Part shown: positions 33,185 to 42,778 of the stretch, piece after piece | How the letters are laid out: each line of letters opens with the position of its first letter | How positions within the stretch are numbered: position 1 is the stretch's first letter | NCBI RefSeq assembly: GCF_031198435.1 | Contig: NZ_CP133548.1 | Coordinates: 3,940,001-4,004,000, forward strand | Reading direction: 5' to 3' | DNA: 64,000 nucleotides | Source: Pleionea litopenaei | GTDB taxonomy: Bacteria > Pseudomonadota > Gammaproteobacteria > Enterobacterales > Kangiellaceae | Program-made: the position numbers and the translations under genes | Notes under the pieces: model-generated | Told to the model about the DNA's origin: nothing | Database searches by the model: none | The model's input: the letters and a program-made list of their open reading frames with translations, nothing else

Positions 33185-33393
33185 CTCTCTTTGCACTAAA
33201 ACTCTCTTTAAAGACTAAGTTCACGCGTTACAGCATAATCTGATCGTATGGATAAAAATCAATCGGTTAGAGCGTTAAGCGCTTGTCAATCTTCCTTTAT
33301 GATAGGTATGATAACCTCTGAGCTAAAGCGACCTAAGTTCACAATAAAAGGCGTTTTAGTGTCGTTATGTTCGACTACTTGGAGGGTATTATA

Positions 33394-33750
33394 ATGAAAG
33401 TTATTTTAAGTCTAACTGCACTTCTAGCATCTTCGGTCTATGCCATCGATAACCAAAGCACGGTTTGTTCCTTTGGAGAGAATACGCGCAAGATAGAGCT
33501 AGTGTATCCGAATCAAACGGAGCTGCCATGCGAAGTGCACTACACCAAAGGCGAAGAGACCAAGGTTTTATGGAAGGCATCTGGCGAAACCGGGTTTTGC
33601 GAAGCTAAGTACGCAAGCTTTGTAGAGAAGCAGGTTTCTTGGGGATTTTCCTGCAAAGATATGAGTACTAAAGCAGAGTCAGCTCCAGAGCCAGAGGCGA
33701 GTAGCGAGCCTGAGGCTGAAGAGACAAGCTCGGAAGAAAAAGACTCTTAG
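33394..33750 (+). CDS. Small secreted hypothetical protein
   Basis: A 118-aa protein from the ATG at 33394, which follows GAGGGTATT. Signal peptide (MKVILSLTALLASSVYA), then ~75 residues with four Cys (VCSFGE, LPCEVH, FCEAK, FSCKD) likely forming two disulfides, and an acidic Glu/Ser/Pro-rich tail. A strong hairpin follows at 33802-33831. Function unknown. Confidence 0.7.
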   Translation: MKVILSLTALLASSVYAIDNQSTVCSFGENTRKIELVYPNQTELPCEVHYTKGEETKVLWKASGETGFCEAKYASFVEKQVSWGFSCKDMSTKAESAPEPEASSEPEAEETSSEEKDS

Positions 33751-33801
33751 GATTCATCTAAATCGAAAGGCAATAGTTGGCATTAGCCAATCTAACGCGC
33801 G

Positions 33802-33831
33802 ATCAAAGGCGAATCATTGCGCCTTTGATCC
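33802..33831. terminator. Bidirectional hairpin terminator candidate
   Basis: An 11-bp stem GATCAAAGGCG / CGCCTTTGATC with an 8-base loop, ~50 bases after the small secreted protein and ~100 bases before the SWIM gene. T-rich sequence (CTTCCTTGAT) follows. Confidence 0.6.
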
Positions 33832-33931
33832 TTCCTTGATAAACGAATATTGACCATCCTTTTTTGTTGTCAACTCGTTTATGCCGCGTTAAAAAATAAC
33901 CTAGCGGACCTATTAATGAAGGAATCATTAA

Positions 33932-35302
33932 GTGACAGCAGCATTCGACCATACTTATGAGTACGCCTATTCTTCAGGCATTCGCGCCATTGATAATAAG
34001 CAACATTTAGCCCTTGCTACGAGCAGTCCGAATCACCTACAGCCGTATTTTTTTGATGGGCAAGTGCGTTCGCCCAAACTATTCGGCGATATGCTAATTA
34101 CTTTAAGCGATGTTGTTAGGACTCATTTCTACTTACCAAGACCCGCGCTACTTGATCCCGTACTAACCAGTAATGAGCAACTTCTTCGTCTTGAAGGATT
34201 CAGTGGGTGCTGCGGAGTCTATGCGCGAGTGGATTTACCCAGTGATTTTTTCGAAGGTGAATGTCATGGTAAAGGCACCACGAATGTCGACTTTAATGCA
34301 CCCATGCGCAATGCATTAATGAGGTTAAGAGATTCCGAAAAAGTTGAGTTTGCGGTCGGCAAACAAGAAGTGGCGTTAACCACAAGTCATGAATCAACCA
34401 TTGAGAAAAAAGTAAAGCTGCCACTGCGTTGGATCAAAGGGTTCAGTGAAGTTCAAGCCTATCAACCGCGCTTAACCTTGGTTATGGAAGTCAGCGCAGC
34501 TGATGGCTTGCAATTTATTCGGAGCCTACCCAAGACTTCCGCTCCAAAGCAACCAAGTTATGCCGTCAGTCGAGGGCGAGGAATTCGTTTAACTCAAAGA
34601 CCTCAAAAGGGTGCTGTTAAAATCAGTGGTACACATCGAGTGCGTGTGATCGAAGCATTAATGCATAAAGCCACCAGTCTTCGAGTGTGGTCAGATCAAG
34701 AAGGCGAAACCAGTGCTTGGGAAGTTTGCTTTCCCATTGGTTCATTTTTCTTAATGATCAGCCCAGAGGTTTACCGTAGCTTTTCTGGCGAAGGCCAAGT
34801 GTTGAGCGGTTTAGGGCAATCTATCAACGAAGCAGCTCTCTCGAAAGTCCGAGCTCAACTTACCTGGCAATCAGAAGTCAATCCTATCGCAATAGCCGAA
34901 TTAACTCAGCTGCCGATTGCCGAGGTCGATCAAGCTTTGTTGGTTCTTGGCAGCCGAGGACTAGCGGGTTTTGATGTTGCGACGGGTCATTATTTTCATC
35001 GAGAACTCCCTTTTGAACTAGAAAAAGTCGATGAACTTCAGCCGCGATTAAAGGGTGCTCGGAATCTGATAGAACAAGGAAAAGTAACGGCGATTCGTGC
35101 GAATGGTCAAAATCAAGAGAATGCTTCAAAGACTATCAAAGAATACGAGATTAGCGGAAGCGATGTAAATCATCGTGTTCGTTTATCGGAAGAGGGCGAT
35201 CATTGTACTTGTGTTTGGTTTAGTAAGTACCAAGGTAAACGTGGACCTTGTAAACATATATTAGCTGCGCAAATTGATGCTGAAAATACCGCTAAAGGTT
35301 AG
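33932..35302 (+). CDS. SWIM zinc-finger protein
   Basis: A 456-aa cytoplasmic protein. The C-terminus has a SWIM zinc finger, CxC...CxH, seen as CTCVWFSKY then GPCKHILAA, which binds nucleic acid or protein. The preceding ~420 residues belong to the larger SWIM-family protein type and carry no known catalytic motif. Start is GTG at 33932 with GAAGGAATC upstream. It ends 9 bases before the 1037-aa gene, so the pair is one operon. In many bacteria such SWIM proteins sit with a MoxR AAA ATPase, a VWA protein and a HEAT-like protein; here only the last is adjacent. Confidence 0.85.
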   Translation: MTAAFDHTYEYAYSSGIRAIDNKQHLALATSSPNHLQPYFFDGQVRSPKLFGDMLITLSDVVRTHFYLPRPALLDPVLTSNEQLLRLEGFSGCCGVYARVDLPSDFFEGECHGKGTTNVDFNAPMRNALMRLRDSEKVEFAVGKQEVALTTSHESTIEKKVKLPLRWIKGFSEVQAYQPRLTLVMEVSAADGLQFIRSLPKTSAPKQPSYAVSRGRGIRLTQRPQKGAVKISGTHRVRVIEALMHKATSLRVWSDQEGETSAWEVCFPIGSFFLMISPEVYRSFSGEGQVLSGLGQSINEAALSKVRAQLTWQSEVNPIAIAELTQLPIAEVDQALLVLGSRGLAGFDVATGHYFHRELPFELEKVDELQPRLKGARNLIEQGKVTAIRANGQNQENASKTIKEYEISGSDVNHRVRLSEEGDHCTCVWFSKYQGKRGPCKHILAAQIDAENTAKG

Positions 35303-35311
35303 GAGAAGAAC

Positions 35312-38300
35312 GTGAGTCCAGAGCAACTAGAGCAGTTGATTTTTGAGGCTAAAAAACCAATCGAGTTGGTTCGTCTATTGAGTGATTTGAGTGAGAAAGA
35401 CAGGAAGGCATTGTCCACTCATTGTGCTAATTTGTACAAGCAAATTAAGAAAGGCGAAGCCGATAAAGAAGCGTCTTCGTTAGTAGTAAAACATTTAGAT
35501 AACGCTGAAAGCTACTGGCAGTCGCAGGCCTTTAAACATGTGCAATTAGCCATCTTGGGCTTGTGTCCTTTATCGGTTGTAAAACGGACGATTGAATATT
35601 TAGATTGGGGATTTAAAGATTTCGCTTATCAAGTCATCGTCGATCGAAAACCTGAGTGGATTGACGATTGGTTAGATTTTGAACTTAGTAAAGAGTTTAC
35701 CAGTCTAGACTTTAAGATCATTCGTGAGTGGATGGCTAGCGGTGTTTGCAAGAAGCCTAAAGTGGATGGTTATGTTTTAAAGTTTGTGACGGCATTGAAA
35801 TCATTCGGATACGGTGAAGATAAAGAACAGTATATTCCGATCAGTCGTCGCTTAGTCGATGAGCCAGATTTACAAGAGGATATTTGGCGACTCTTTGATA
35901 TTGAGACCGATGCTTTCGCGACGGTCAATTGGTACGGTGACAATCGGCCCGATAATTATGAAACGTTTAATGAAGCCTTGGTCAAGTTGAGTCATGATGG
36001 TGTTATCAGCAGAGATCGACTTTTAAGTGAAAGCTTAGCGGCTCTTTCTAAAGACTTTAGTCAGTTAACCTGTTCTGGTTTTCATAAATTTCATGAAGCA
36101 TTAGCACCGACCAAAGATGAACGAGCATCGAGACAAGGTGAATATATTAATCTTTTATTTCATCCGATTGGGCATGTGGTTAAGTTCGCATTGAGAAATA
36201 TAGGAAAAATGCAGCGGGAAAAAACACTTAATACAGACCTGTTTTTAGAAAGCGTGTCCGCCGTTTTCTCCCATGATGCCAAGGGCATTGCAATGGATGG
36301 TTTGAAGTGCTTAGAACGAGCGCTCAAAGATAAACCAGAGTTAAAAGAGGTTACATTAAACACCATAAGCGATGCGTTAAAGCACAGTCACTCAGATGTT
36401 CAGGCGAAAGCCATTGAACTACTCAAACAGAACAAAAGCGATATTTCTGACGATTTAAAACGTGAACTTGAAAACGCAGTGTCATTTGTGACAGACGCTA
36501 ACAAGCCATTGTTGGGAGAAATTTTAGATATTTCGCAAGTGGGCTCTAGTGACAATGATGTCTACGACGATCAAACTTTGGAAGATACTAGGAATAAACT
36601 CAAAACGCTGAGTGCTAATCATAGGAATTTGTTAGGTATTGACGACGAGTTATCTCTGCAGTTTACTGAAAACCGCGTTCTTCACTTTAATAGTATTGAT
36701 GCGACTTTAAGAAACACCCAACTACCCGATGTTGTGAGTTCTATCGATAACGAGAGTGATTTACTCGATCTATTAGCGCATTCCATTGAAGTCGTAGACC
36801 AAGCCGTCGATTTCGACCGAATTCTTGATGCCATAAGCCGAATTATCCCTGAGCGCAACGAAGCGTTCAAAGCCAGAACGGCACCGTTAATTAAGCGCAT
36901 TGAAGATGGCGGACATTTAGATTCAATGAAAGGGCTTTTTTCAAATTCGGGACTGTTATTACATGAAGTAACCGATCTTGTAATGACTTGGCTAACGGGT
37001 AAGTTATATGAAACGCCTCCTAACCGGTATTCAAAAGGGAACTTGTACTTTATACCCATTATCAATATGGTGCGGGCAATAAAACACCGTGTTTATCAGC
37101 AAAAAAGTCAGCCATTACTGTCATTTCCAACTCATTTGGGAGGTTGGATTGATCCTGTAGTTTGGGTTCGTCGGTTACACAGCGCACGCAGCAGTCAAGT
37201 GTCATTTGAGAGAGTCGATTTTTGTTTGTCTCTGTTACGGTTACTACCATTTAATAGAGACAAAGCATTAGAATCTATTGGGGAGTTAGCATCACCGTTG
37301 GATCGTATCGTTAAGTTTGCTCTGGGTGAAGAGGTTACCTTAAACTACGATGATCGGCTTGATTACGATCTTTGGATCAGTGCGGCGAGAAGCCGAGATC
37401 CGTTATATGACTGGTCGAGTTATTTCGAATTATTTAATATCGACGATCATTCTCCCAATGGATTTAAACCGGCAACATTTCAATGGCAGTTGATCCAAAC
37501 AGAGTCGCATGGACAAAACATTTCTGATTGTCAAATACGAACGCTTGTTGATCAAGTGACGGTTTACAGTAATCTTGAAGAAACCGATCATTCGTCGAAA
37601 GCCGACTCCTCACTCAAATCAATGGTTGCCTTCGGTAAGAAATTATTCTCAGGCGCGAAAAAACAACTCACAGGGTTAAGTATTGAGCACAGTAAAGTAC
37701 CGAGTATTGCCTTTAGTTCAGTACAAAAGAATAAATACGTTTGGACCAGCGAGTTAACCTCTGCTTGGATTACCCAATGGGCCATGACATTGTGGCCTAG
37801 AAATCCGGATGGGTTCTACACCTACGCGGCCATGCGTTTAGTGCAAAGGATTGATGATAACAGCAGTGTCTTTGACCCAAACTTTGCTTTCTTTGAAAGT
37901 CTGTTCGATGGTATTCGACCTTGGTCAGAGTTGGCTCATCTGGTCCTTGTGTTCGGTCTTATTGGTAAAGATTCAGATTCAAAGTCGTTAGCCATCGATG
38001 CACTGATTGAAGGCATCGATAACGATTTGGTATCAACTCAGTCTATATCGTTAATCTTGGAGCAATTAAATACCATTGGATTTATCAAACTTAATCGATT
38101 AGCTGACAGCTTGAAAGTGGTTGCAGAAGTGTCTAACGAGCATCGATATATCATCAGCCAAGTTTTACAAGAGGTCTTAAAAACGGTTGACTCGAAACAA
38201 AGAAACCTTCAGGTGTTGTTTGCTTTGCTTCTCGATATCAATACCGCACTAGATATCAAGGTCATCAAAGAGCTAGAACCATTGTTAACTTCTTACAAAG

Positions 38301-38425
38301 GTAAAAGTAAGGTTGCCGAAGCCGCAAAGAGGTTAATGGGTATATCTGGGGCTAATAATTCTGGAATAGTGAAAGCTAGGGCGTCGATTGTTGAAAGACG
38401 ATTGGCGCGACTTAAAGAAACTTGA
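35312..38425 (+). CDS. DUF6493-like HEAT-repeat protein
   Basis: A 1037-aa all-helical cytoplasmic protein with HEAT/ARM-like repeats (for example KGIAMDGLKCLERALKDKPEL and HSHSDVQAKAIELLKQNKSD). There is no signal peptide or membrane segment. Size, start (MSPEQLEQLIFEAKKPIELVRLL) and the SWIM neighbour agree with the DUF6493/DUF5691 type, but that is recognition by pattern, not a search result. Start is GTG at 35312 with AGGAGAA. It is probably a scaffold working with the SWIM protein; function unknown. Confidence 0.75.
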   Translation: MSPEQLEQLIFEAKKPIELVRLLSDLSEKDRKALSTHCANLYKQIKKGEADKEASSLVVKHLDNAESYWQSQAFKHVQLAILGLCPLSVVKRTIEYLDWGFKDFAYQVIVDRKPEWIDDWLDFELSKEFTSLDFKIIREWMASGVCKKPKVDGYVLKFVTALKSFGYGEDKEQYIPISRRLVDEPDLQEDIWRLFDIETDAFATVNWYGDNRPDNYETFNEALVKLSHDGVISRDRLLSESLAALSKDFSQLTCSGFHKFHEALAPTKDERASRQGEYINLLFHPIGHVVKFALRNIGKMQREKTLNTDLFLESVSAVFSHDAKGIAMDGLKCLERALKDKPELKEVTLNTISDALKHSHSDVQAKAIELLKQNKSDISDDLKRELENAVSFVTDANKPLLGEILDISQVGSSDNDVYDDQTLEDTRNKLKTLSANHRNLLGIDDELSLQFTENRVLHFNSIDATLRNTQLPDVVSSIDNESDLLDLLAHSIEVVDQAVDFDRILDAISRIIPERNEAFKARTAPLIKRIEDGGHLDSMKGLFSNSGLLLHEVTDLVMTWLTGKLYETPPNRYSKGNLYFIPIINMVRAIKHRVYQQKSQPLLSFPTHLGGWIDPVVWVRRLHSARSSQVSFERVDFCLSLLRLLPFNRDKALESIGELASPLDRIVKFALGEEVTLNYDDRLDYDLWISAARSRDPLYDWSSYFELFNIDDHSPNGFKPATFQWQLIQTESHGQNISDCQIRTLVDQVTVYSNLEETDHSSKADSSLKSMVAFGKKLFSGAKKQLTGLSIEHSKVPSIAFSSVQKNKYVWTSELTSAWITQWAMTLWPRNPDGFYTYAAMRLVQRIDDNSSVFDPNFAFFESLFDGIRPWSELAHLVLVFGLIGKDSDSKSLAIDALIEGIDNDLVSTQSISLILEQLNTIGFIKLNRLADSLKVVAEVSNEHRYIISQVLQEVLKTVDSKQRNLQVLFALLLDINTALDIKVIKELEPLLTSYKGKSKVAEAAKRLMGISGANNSGIVKARASIVERRLARLKET

Positions 38426-38452
38426 GATTATAAAAATCGGAGCCTCATCATT

Positions 38453-39298
38453 TTGACTGCTGACTTACAAAAGAGTAAATCAACGAGTTATATAACGTCA
38501 TCGTTAGATAGCAACGTGTTGACGTTAACCATGAACCGTCCAAAGAAACTGAATGGTTGGACGCTGCCGATGATCGAGTCATTGGTTGGCGCCTTTGCCG
38601 AGGCAAGCAAAGACGATCGAGTTAAGGCGGTCATTTTAACAGGAGCTGATCCCTATTATTGTGCCGGTGTTGACCTAGGTGGTTCACTTAAACTAATGCA
38701 CCCTAAAAAGCTTCATCAGTCGATCAAGGCGCTGAATGAGCGTTTATTCAATTTATTCATCGAGTTCGATAAGCCCATTCTGATTGCCGTGAATGGCCCT
38801 GCCATTGGAGCAAGTGTTACTTCGGCAACCTTATGCAACGGGATTATTGCTTCTGAAAATGCGACCTTCTCGACGCCTTTTGCCTGCCTAGGCGTACCGC
38901 CAGAAGGATGTTCTAGCATTCATTTGCCGCGCTTAATTGGTTCTGATAATGCCAAACGAATGTTGGGCGAAGAGGGCTGGAAGCCATCTGCAGAAGAAGC
39001 TTTAAATATCGGTTTAATTCAATGGTTAGAGCCTCACGTGTCTTTACTGAGTAAAGCCCAAACAATTGCTAAAGGCTGGGTTAAGATTGGCAGTTCAAGA
39101 GACTACTTAGCTAATGCCACGCGGGATGAGTTAAAGTCTATTAATGCGAAAGAGTCAGTAGCGGTGGCCGATGCTATGTTGAGTGCCGCGTTTCTTAAAG
39201 AGCAGGCGCGTTTCTTTTGGCGAAAAAATAAGAAGATTCCGTCATTGCTTTTCTGGTCGCTTTGGGCATTGCGACCAATTTGGGGAAGGTTGTTATAA
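38453..39298 (+). CDS. Enoyl-CoA hydratase/isomerase family protein
   Basis: A 281-aa crotonase-fold enzyme. The oxyanion-hole regions are present: AVILTGADPYYCAGVDLGG and NGPAIGASVTSATLCNGIIA. LGVPPEGCSSIHLPRLIG supplies the position for the second catalytic acid; it reads PPEGCSS, so a Glu is kept. It acts on acyl-CoA in fatty acid or amino acid breakdown. Start is TTG at 38453 with CGGAG upstream; it follows the HEAT-repeat gene by 27 bases and may be transcribed with it, although functionally unrelated. Confidence 0.88.
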   Translation: MTADLQKSKSTSYITSSLDSNVLTLTMNRPKKLNGWTLPMIESLVGAFAEASKDDRVKAVILTGADPYYCAGVDLGGSLKLMHPKKLHQSIKALNERLFNLFIEFDKPILIAVNGPAIGASVTSATLCNGIIASENATFSTPFACLGVPPEGCSSIHLPRLIGSDNAKRMLGEEGWKPSAEEALNIGLIQWLEPHVSLLSKAQTIAKGWVKIGSSRDYLANATRDELKSINAKESVAVADAMLSAAFLKEQARFFWRKNKKIPSLLFWSLWALRPIWGRLL

Positions 39299-39357
39299 CG
39301 TCAATCTGATTCTACTCGTCGAGAGTTCGAGAGATCTAGAGAACAAGAGTTTTGTTT

Positions 39358-39807
39358 ATGAAAAAGTTAACCGTTAAATTTACCGCCTATTTGCTCGGCG
39401 TTTTTATCTGTAGTTCTGCCCTAGCTTGTAGCTGCCGTTTAGGTGACGTTGATGAAAAGTTTGCACAACATGAATTTGTCTTTACTGGCAAAGTGAGCAA
39501 TATTGTTCGCCTAGACGCTCGAAATGCTTTTGGTGACCCAGCAATTATTGTCACTTTTGAAGTAGAAAAGTCTTGGAAAGGCGCTGGTAAAACCATTGTG
39601 TTGCATACGGCCGAAAATGCAATGGGTTGTTACGGCTACTGGTTTAAAGAAGGTCATGACTACTTGGTATTCGCGTTCCAAGACCAGTTAAAACAACTGG
39701 ACACTTTTTGGTGTGGCGGCGTTATTCCTAAATTAACTAATGAAGGAGAGCCTTCCAGTAATTATTCTGAGGAAGTGCAGCAGCTTAATCATTTATCTGA
39801 ACAATGA
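39358..39807 (+). CDS. Exported Cys-rich TIMP/NTR-like protein
   Basis: A 149-aa protein from the ATG at 39358. Hydrophobic leader (FTAYLLGVFICSSALA) directly followed by CSCRLGDVDEKFAQHEFVFTGKVS. The mature N-terminus CxC followed by a beta-rich domain is the layout of the tissue-inhibitor-of-metalloprotease/netrin (NTR-like) fold. The Cys could also be lipidated. Further Cys near 102 (MGCYGYWF) and 123 (FWCGGV) suit disulfides. It may be a protease inhibitor (inference). Confidence 0.7.
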   Translation: MKKLTVKFTAYLLGVFICSSALACSCRLGDVDEKFAQHEFVFTGKVSNIVRLDARNAFGDPAIIVTFEVEKSWKGAGKTIVLHTAENAMGCYGYWFKEGHDYLVFAFQDQLKQLDTFWCGGVIPKLTNEGEPSSNYSEEVQQLNHLSEQ

Positions 39808-39945
39808 GTATTTTAAATGGTGATTCTAAAGAGTGATTCTAAATAGATATCTTAAATAGTTATTGAAAAATAGTTATGAACCCATCCTAACCTTCCGTCG
39901 TCTTTATAAATAACTACATGAATAACTGATGGATTAAGGCGACTT

Positions 39946-40479
39946 ATGCTTCAAGCACAAATAGACTTACTGGTCGTCGAAGCTCAAAGTGGGAACACTA
40001 AAGCTTTTGAGTGTTTGGTCGTCTACTTCCACCCCCAGCTTTTATCCTTTGGGCTCAGTCTCAATAGTAATCGAACGGTGATTGATGATGCGCTTCAAGA
40101 AACATGGATGTCGATAAGTCGTAAACTACGAACCTTGAAAGATCCTAGAGCGTTTAAAAGTTGGCTGTTCCGTGTTGTTCGTTGGCGAGTGATTGATCTC
40201 ACCAAGTCTAAGGCTTCGCAGTATGAGTCGTTAGATGAGCATTTACTGCAAGGCGGTGCAGAGATGTCAATGGAGCTTGATGAATCGACACTGGAGCTTA
40301 GAGCCCTGAAGCAAGCTATCGATCAGCTAGCAGACTCTGAGAAAAGCGTCATTACCCTCTACTATTTGGCTGAATTTTCGGTGTTTGAAATCAGTCAAAT
40401 ACTAGAAATTCCAGAAGGCACCGTTAAATCTCGCTTAAATAGGGTGCGTAATCAATTACAACAAATCATTGTTGATTAA
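39946..40479 (+). CDS. ECF-type RNA polymerase sigma factor
   Basis: A 177-aa sigma factor. Region 2: TVIDDALQETWMSISRKLRTLKDPRAFKSWLFRVVRWRVIDL. Region 4: SEKSVITLYYLAEFSVFEISQILEIPEGTVKSRLNRVR, a standard helix-turn-helix. It is the first gene of a two-gene operon with the membrane protein that starts 48 bases later. It is distinct from the ECF gene at 989-1558 and has a more canonical region 4. Confidence 0.93.
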   Translation: MLQAQIDLLVVEAQSGNTKAFECLVVYFHPQLLSFGLSLNSNRTVIDDALQETWMSISRKLRTLKDPRAFKSWLFRVVRWRVIDLTKSKASQYESLDEHLLQGGAEMSMELDESTLELRALKQAIDQLADSEKSVITLYYLAEFSVFEISQILEIPEGTVKSRLNRVRNQLQQIIVD

Positions 40480-40527
40480 CAGGAAACGCCATTGAGAAAC
40501 CTATGTGATGAACCTGAGGAGGTCAGC

Positions 40528-40905
40528 ATGAACTTAGATGACAAAATTAAACAAGCGTTGAAGATGGACGAAGCAGAAGTTAATAAGCTGCTCGCTGAAG
40601 AAGGAGGTCTATTTGCGCAACTCGGCGGTGTGTTCAGTGGCTCAATGAAAGGATGGAATATTTATGGCTTTATTCTTTCGTTTTTTATCGCAGCCGCTAT
40701 GTTCTGGTGCGGTTATGAATTTTTTGTTAGCACGACGCTTGATGAGCGCATATTCTGGGGCGTATTAACCATCGCTGCTGCAGTGATGACGATGGGCATT
40801 AAAATTTGGTTCTGGATGGAAATGAGCCGACATTCAACGCTGCGCGAAATCAAGCGCCTTGAGTTAGCGGTGGCTCAGCTCTATGCAAAACACAGTGGCG
40901 AATAA
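40528..40905 (+). CDS. DUF6768-like membrane protein, probable sigma partner
   Basis: A 125-aa protein from the ATG at 40528, chosen because GAGGAGG stands 6 bases before it; an upstream TTG in frame is ignored. N-terminal cytoplasmic part with acidic MNLDDKIKQALKMDEAE, two membrane helices (WNIYGFILSFFIAAAMFWCGY and RIFWGVLTIAAAVMTMGIKIWFW) and a short C-terminal helix. The layout matches the DUF6768 proteins found after ECF sigma genes. The role is probably to hold or sense for the sigma factor; this is by context only. Confidence 0.72.
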   Translation: MNLDDKIKQALKMDEAEVNKLLAEEGGLFAQLGGVFSGSMKGWNIYGFILSFFIAAAMFWCGYEFFVSTTLDERIFWGVLTIAAAVMTMGIKIWFWMEMSRHSTLREIKRLELAVAQLYAKHSGE

Positions 40906-40997
40906 CTTAATTTAGAGTTCTAGACCGCCACCTTAAGGTATCTCTTAATGAAATTTCGTGTCACTTGTGCGTTTAATAGCAATTAATTATTGAGAAA

Positions 40998-42458
40998 ATG
41001 AGAAGATTCGTCCGTGGCCCACTATACTCTAGTCAGGGTAACTGGGTGAACCACGCAATGGTAAAAGCGAGCGACTTCGATAAAATTAATGTTAAGAGTA
41101 TTGTGGATAATGCAGCAATTGGTGTCATTATCCACAATTTAGACTCGTCTATTGTCTACGCAAATCCGACTGCCTTGAAATGCCTTCGTCTTAGTTTTGA
41201 ACAAATGATTGGCAAAGATGCACTTGATCCACAATGGCACTTTGTTGACGAACAAGGACGCATTCTTCCTGCCGAGGAATTTCCTGTGAATAAAGTACTC
41301 ACCTGGAAAACACCGATAAAGCAAGAAGTCATAGGCGTTGTTGATAGCTACAGTAAAACCTCATGGTTTATGGTTGATGCTTATATGGAAGTAGGTGACC
41401 AACCGGATAAAGGTTTCGTTGTGGTTACTTTTACGGATATCACCGAAGAAAGAACGTCATTTTCATTTCGTGATGTGGTTGAAAGTGCACTCGATGCTAT
41501 TGTCGTCACTGAAGCGCAAGCCATCGAAGCACCGCTAGGGCCAAAGATAGTTTATGTCAATAAAGCCTTTGAGGAGCTAACTGAATATTCTGAAGAAGAA
41601 TCTTTGGGTGAAACGCCAAGAATTTTGCAAGGTAAATTTACTGATAAGCAAACGGTAAAAAGAATTCATGATGCGTTAGTGAAAAAGGAGCCAATTAGAG
41701 AAACCATTTTAAATTACTCTAAGTCAGGCCGACCTTATTGGTTAGATTTGAACATCATTCCACTTACCAACTCTTTAGGCGAAGTGACGCATTTCGCCGC
41801 GATTGAACGCGACGTCACTGAGGTTACCTATCGAGCCGAACAGCTCGAAAAACGTAATGAAGAATTACGAGAATTGAAGAAAAACTTGCAACAAATAATT
41901 GATAAACAAACAGCGGAGTTGAAAGAAGCCAATCTTCGTCTTGAGCAAATGGCTTATTATGACACGCTAACCAAATTACCCAATCGTCGTTACTTTCAAG
42001 ATCAACTCGTAAAAATACTCTCTCACGCCGAGAGATATCGTTTTAAGGTGATGTATGGTTTGGTTGATATTGACGACTTTAAAGTCGTCAATGATACCTA
42101 CGGACATGATGTTGGTGACGAAGTGTTAATACTAATTGCTAAAGCATTTTTTCATGTGTTTCGACGCCAAGATGCATTTGCCAGGTTCGGTGGCGAAGAG
42201 TTTGCTTTTGCGGTTGAGTTTACCAATGAGCAAGATGTTGCGGTAGTTTGTGAGCGATTAATCGAAGAAATTGCTAAGCGATCGTACGAAAGCGAATCGC
42301 TCGATAAACCGATCAAAGTAACCGCGAGCGTTGGTGTGACTTTCGATAACACAACCGGGATTGCTAATGGAACGAGTTTATATCGACAAGCTGATAAAGC
42401 GCTATACCAAGCTAAGTCTGAAGGCAAAAATCGCTTTGTTGTTTTGCCGCTAAATTGA
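40998..42458 (+). CDS. PAS-PAS-GGDEF diguanylate cyclase
   Basis: A 486-aa cytoplasmic enzyme making cyclic-di-GMP from GTP. Two PAS domains (~33-140 and ~155-275; the second with YVNKAFEELTEYSEEE and PAC-like FAAIERDVTE), a coiled coil (~280-312), then a GGDEF domain with an intact FGGEEF and an RRQD sequence fitting the RxxD inhibitory site. No membrane segment. The start is uncertain: the ATG at 40998 lacks a ribosome site and an ATG ~20 codons later is possible. The second PAS resembles blue-light LOV/PYP-type but lacks an obvious NCRFLQ, so light sensing is not supported. Confidence 0.92.
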   Translation: MRRFVRGPLYSSQGNWVNHAMVKASDFDKINVKSIVDNAAIGVIIHNLDSSIVYANPTALKCLRLSFEQMIGKDALDPQWHFVDEQGRILPAEEFPVNKVLTWKTPIKQEVIGVVDSYSKTSWFMVDAYMEVGDQPDKGFVVVTFTDITEERTSFSFRDVVESALDAIVVTEAQAIEAPLGPKIVYVNKAFEELTEYSEEESLGETPRILQGKFTDKQTVKRIHDALVKKEPIRETILNYSKSGRPYWLDLNIIPLTNSLGEVTHFAAIERDVTEVTYRAEQLEKRNEELRELKKNLQQIIDKQTAELKEANLRLEQMAYYDTLTKLPNRRYFQDQLVKILSHAERYRFKVMYGLVDIDDFKVVNDTYGHDVGDEVLILIAKAFFHVFRRQDAFARFGGEEFAFAVEFTNEQDVAVVCERLIEEIAKRSYESESLDKPIKVTASVGVTFDNTTGIANGTSLYRQADKALYQAKSEGKNRFVVLPLN

Positions 42459-42651
42459 ATATTCTGAATGCGCTAGGTTTTAATTCTCGGCTTTTTAAAC
42501 GACTAAATTTTAATAAATAGCGTTGTCATTATTTAATGCGTAGCATGTAAGTCAACAAAGCATATAAGGGTTGCCTTTTCATATTTTCCCCATTAGACTA
42601 GCGCCAAATTGACAAAATTCGTCGATCAACTAACTGCAAAGGAGATTAAAA

Positions 42652-42693
42652 ATGAGTTTAATTACTATCTTTTGCGGGTCACTCTCTGAGTAA
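42652..42693 (+). CDS. 13-codon leader ORF of the rtcB-prfH operon
   Basis: A short ORF, MSLITIFCGSLSE then TAA, with a strong AAGGAG site 7 bases before the ATG. It starts 183 bases upstream of rtcB. Its last codons and stop lie inside one arm of a hairpin (see the attenuator entry), so ribosome position on it could set the downstream fold. No family; the peptide is too short for homology. The strength of the ribosome site in an otherwise non-coding leader is the main evidence. Confidence 0.6.
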   Translation: MSLITIFCGSLSE

Positions 42694-42778
42694 TTTCAAC
42701 TTCTCAAACAGTTTGCATTACTCAAAGCGTCAGCTAATCCGTTAACCAGTCAGTTAACGAATAGCTTCGATTGAGTAA
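42687..42778 (+). promoter_or_regulatory. Attenuator-like alternative hairpins before rtcB
   Basis: Segment 1 TGAGTAAT (42687-42694, the end of the leader ORF), segment 2 ATTACTCAA (42717-42725) and segment 3 TTGAGTAA (42771-42778). Segment 2 pairs with 1 (8 bp) or with 3 (8 bp), not both. The 2-3 fold is reinforced by AGCTA / TAGCT (42732-42736, 42762-42766) and CGTTAAC / GTTAACG (42740-42746, 42753-42759). There is no T-run after segment 3, so translational rather than transcriptional control, or Rho, is more likely. Confidence 0.6.

Noticed and set aside
42571-42604. Sigma-70 promoter TTGCCT-N17-TAGACT before the rtcB leader
   Set aside because: Plausible spacing but weak matches; not enough to list as a feature.
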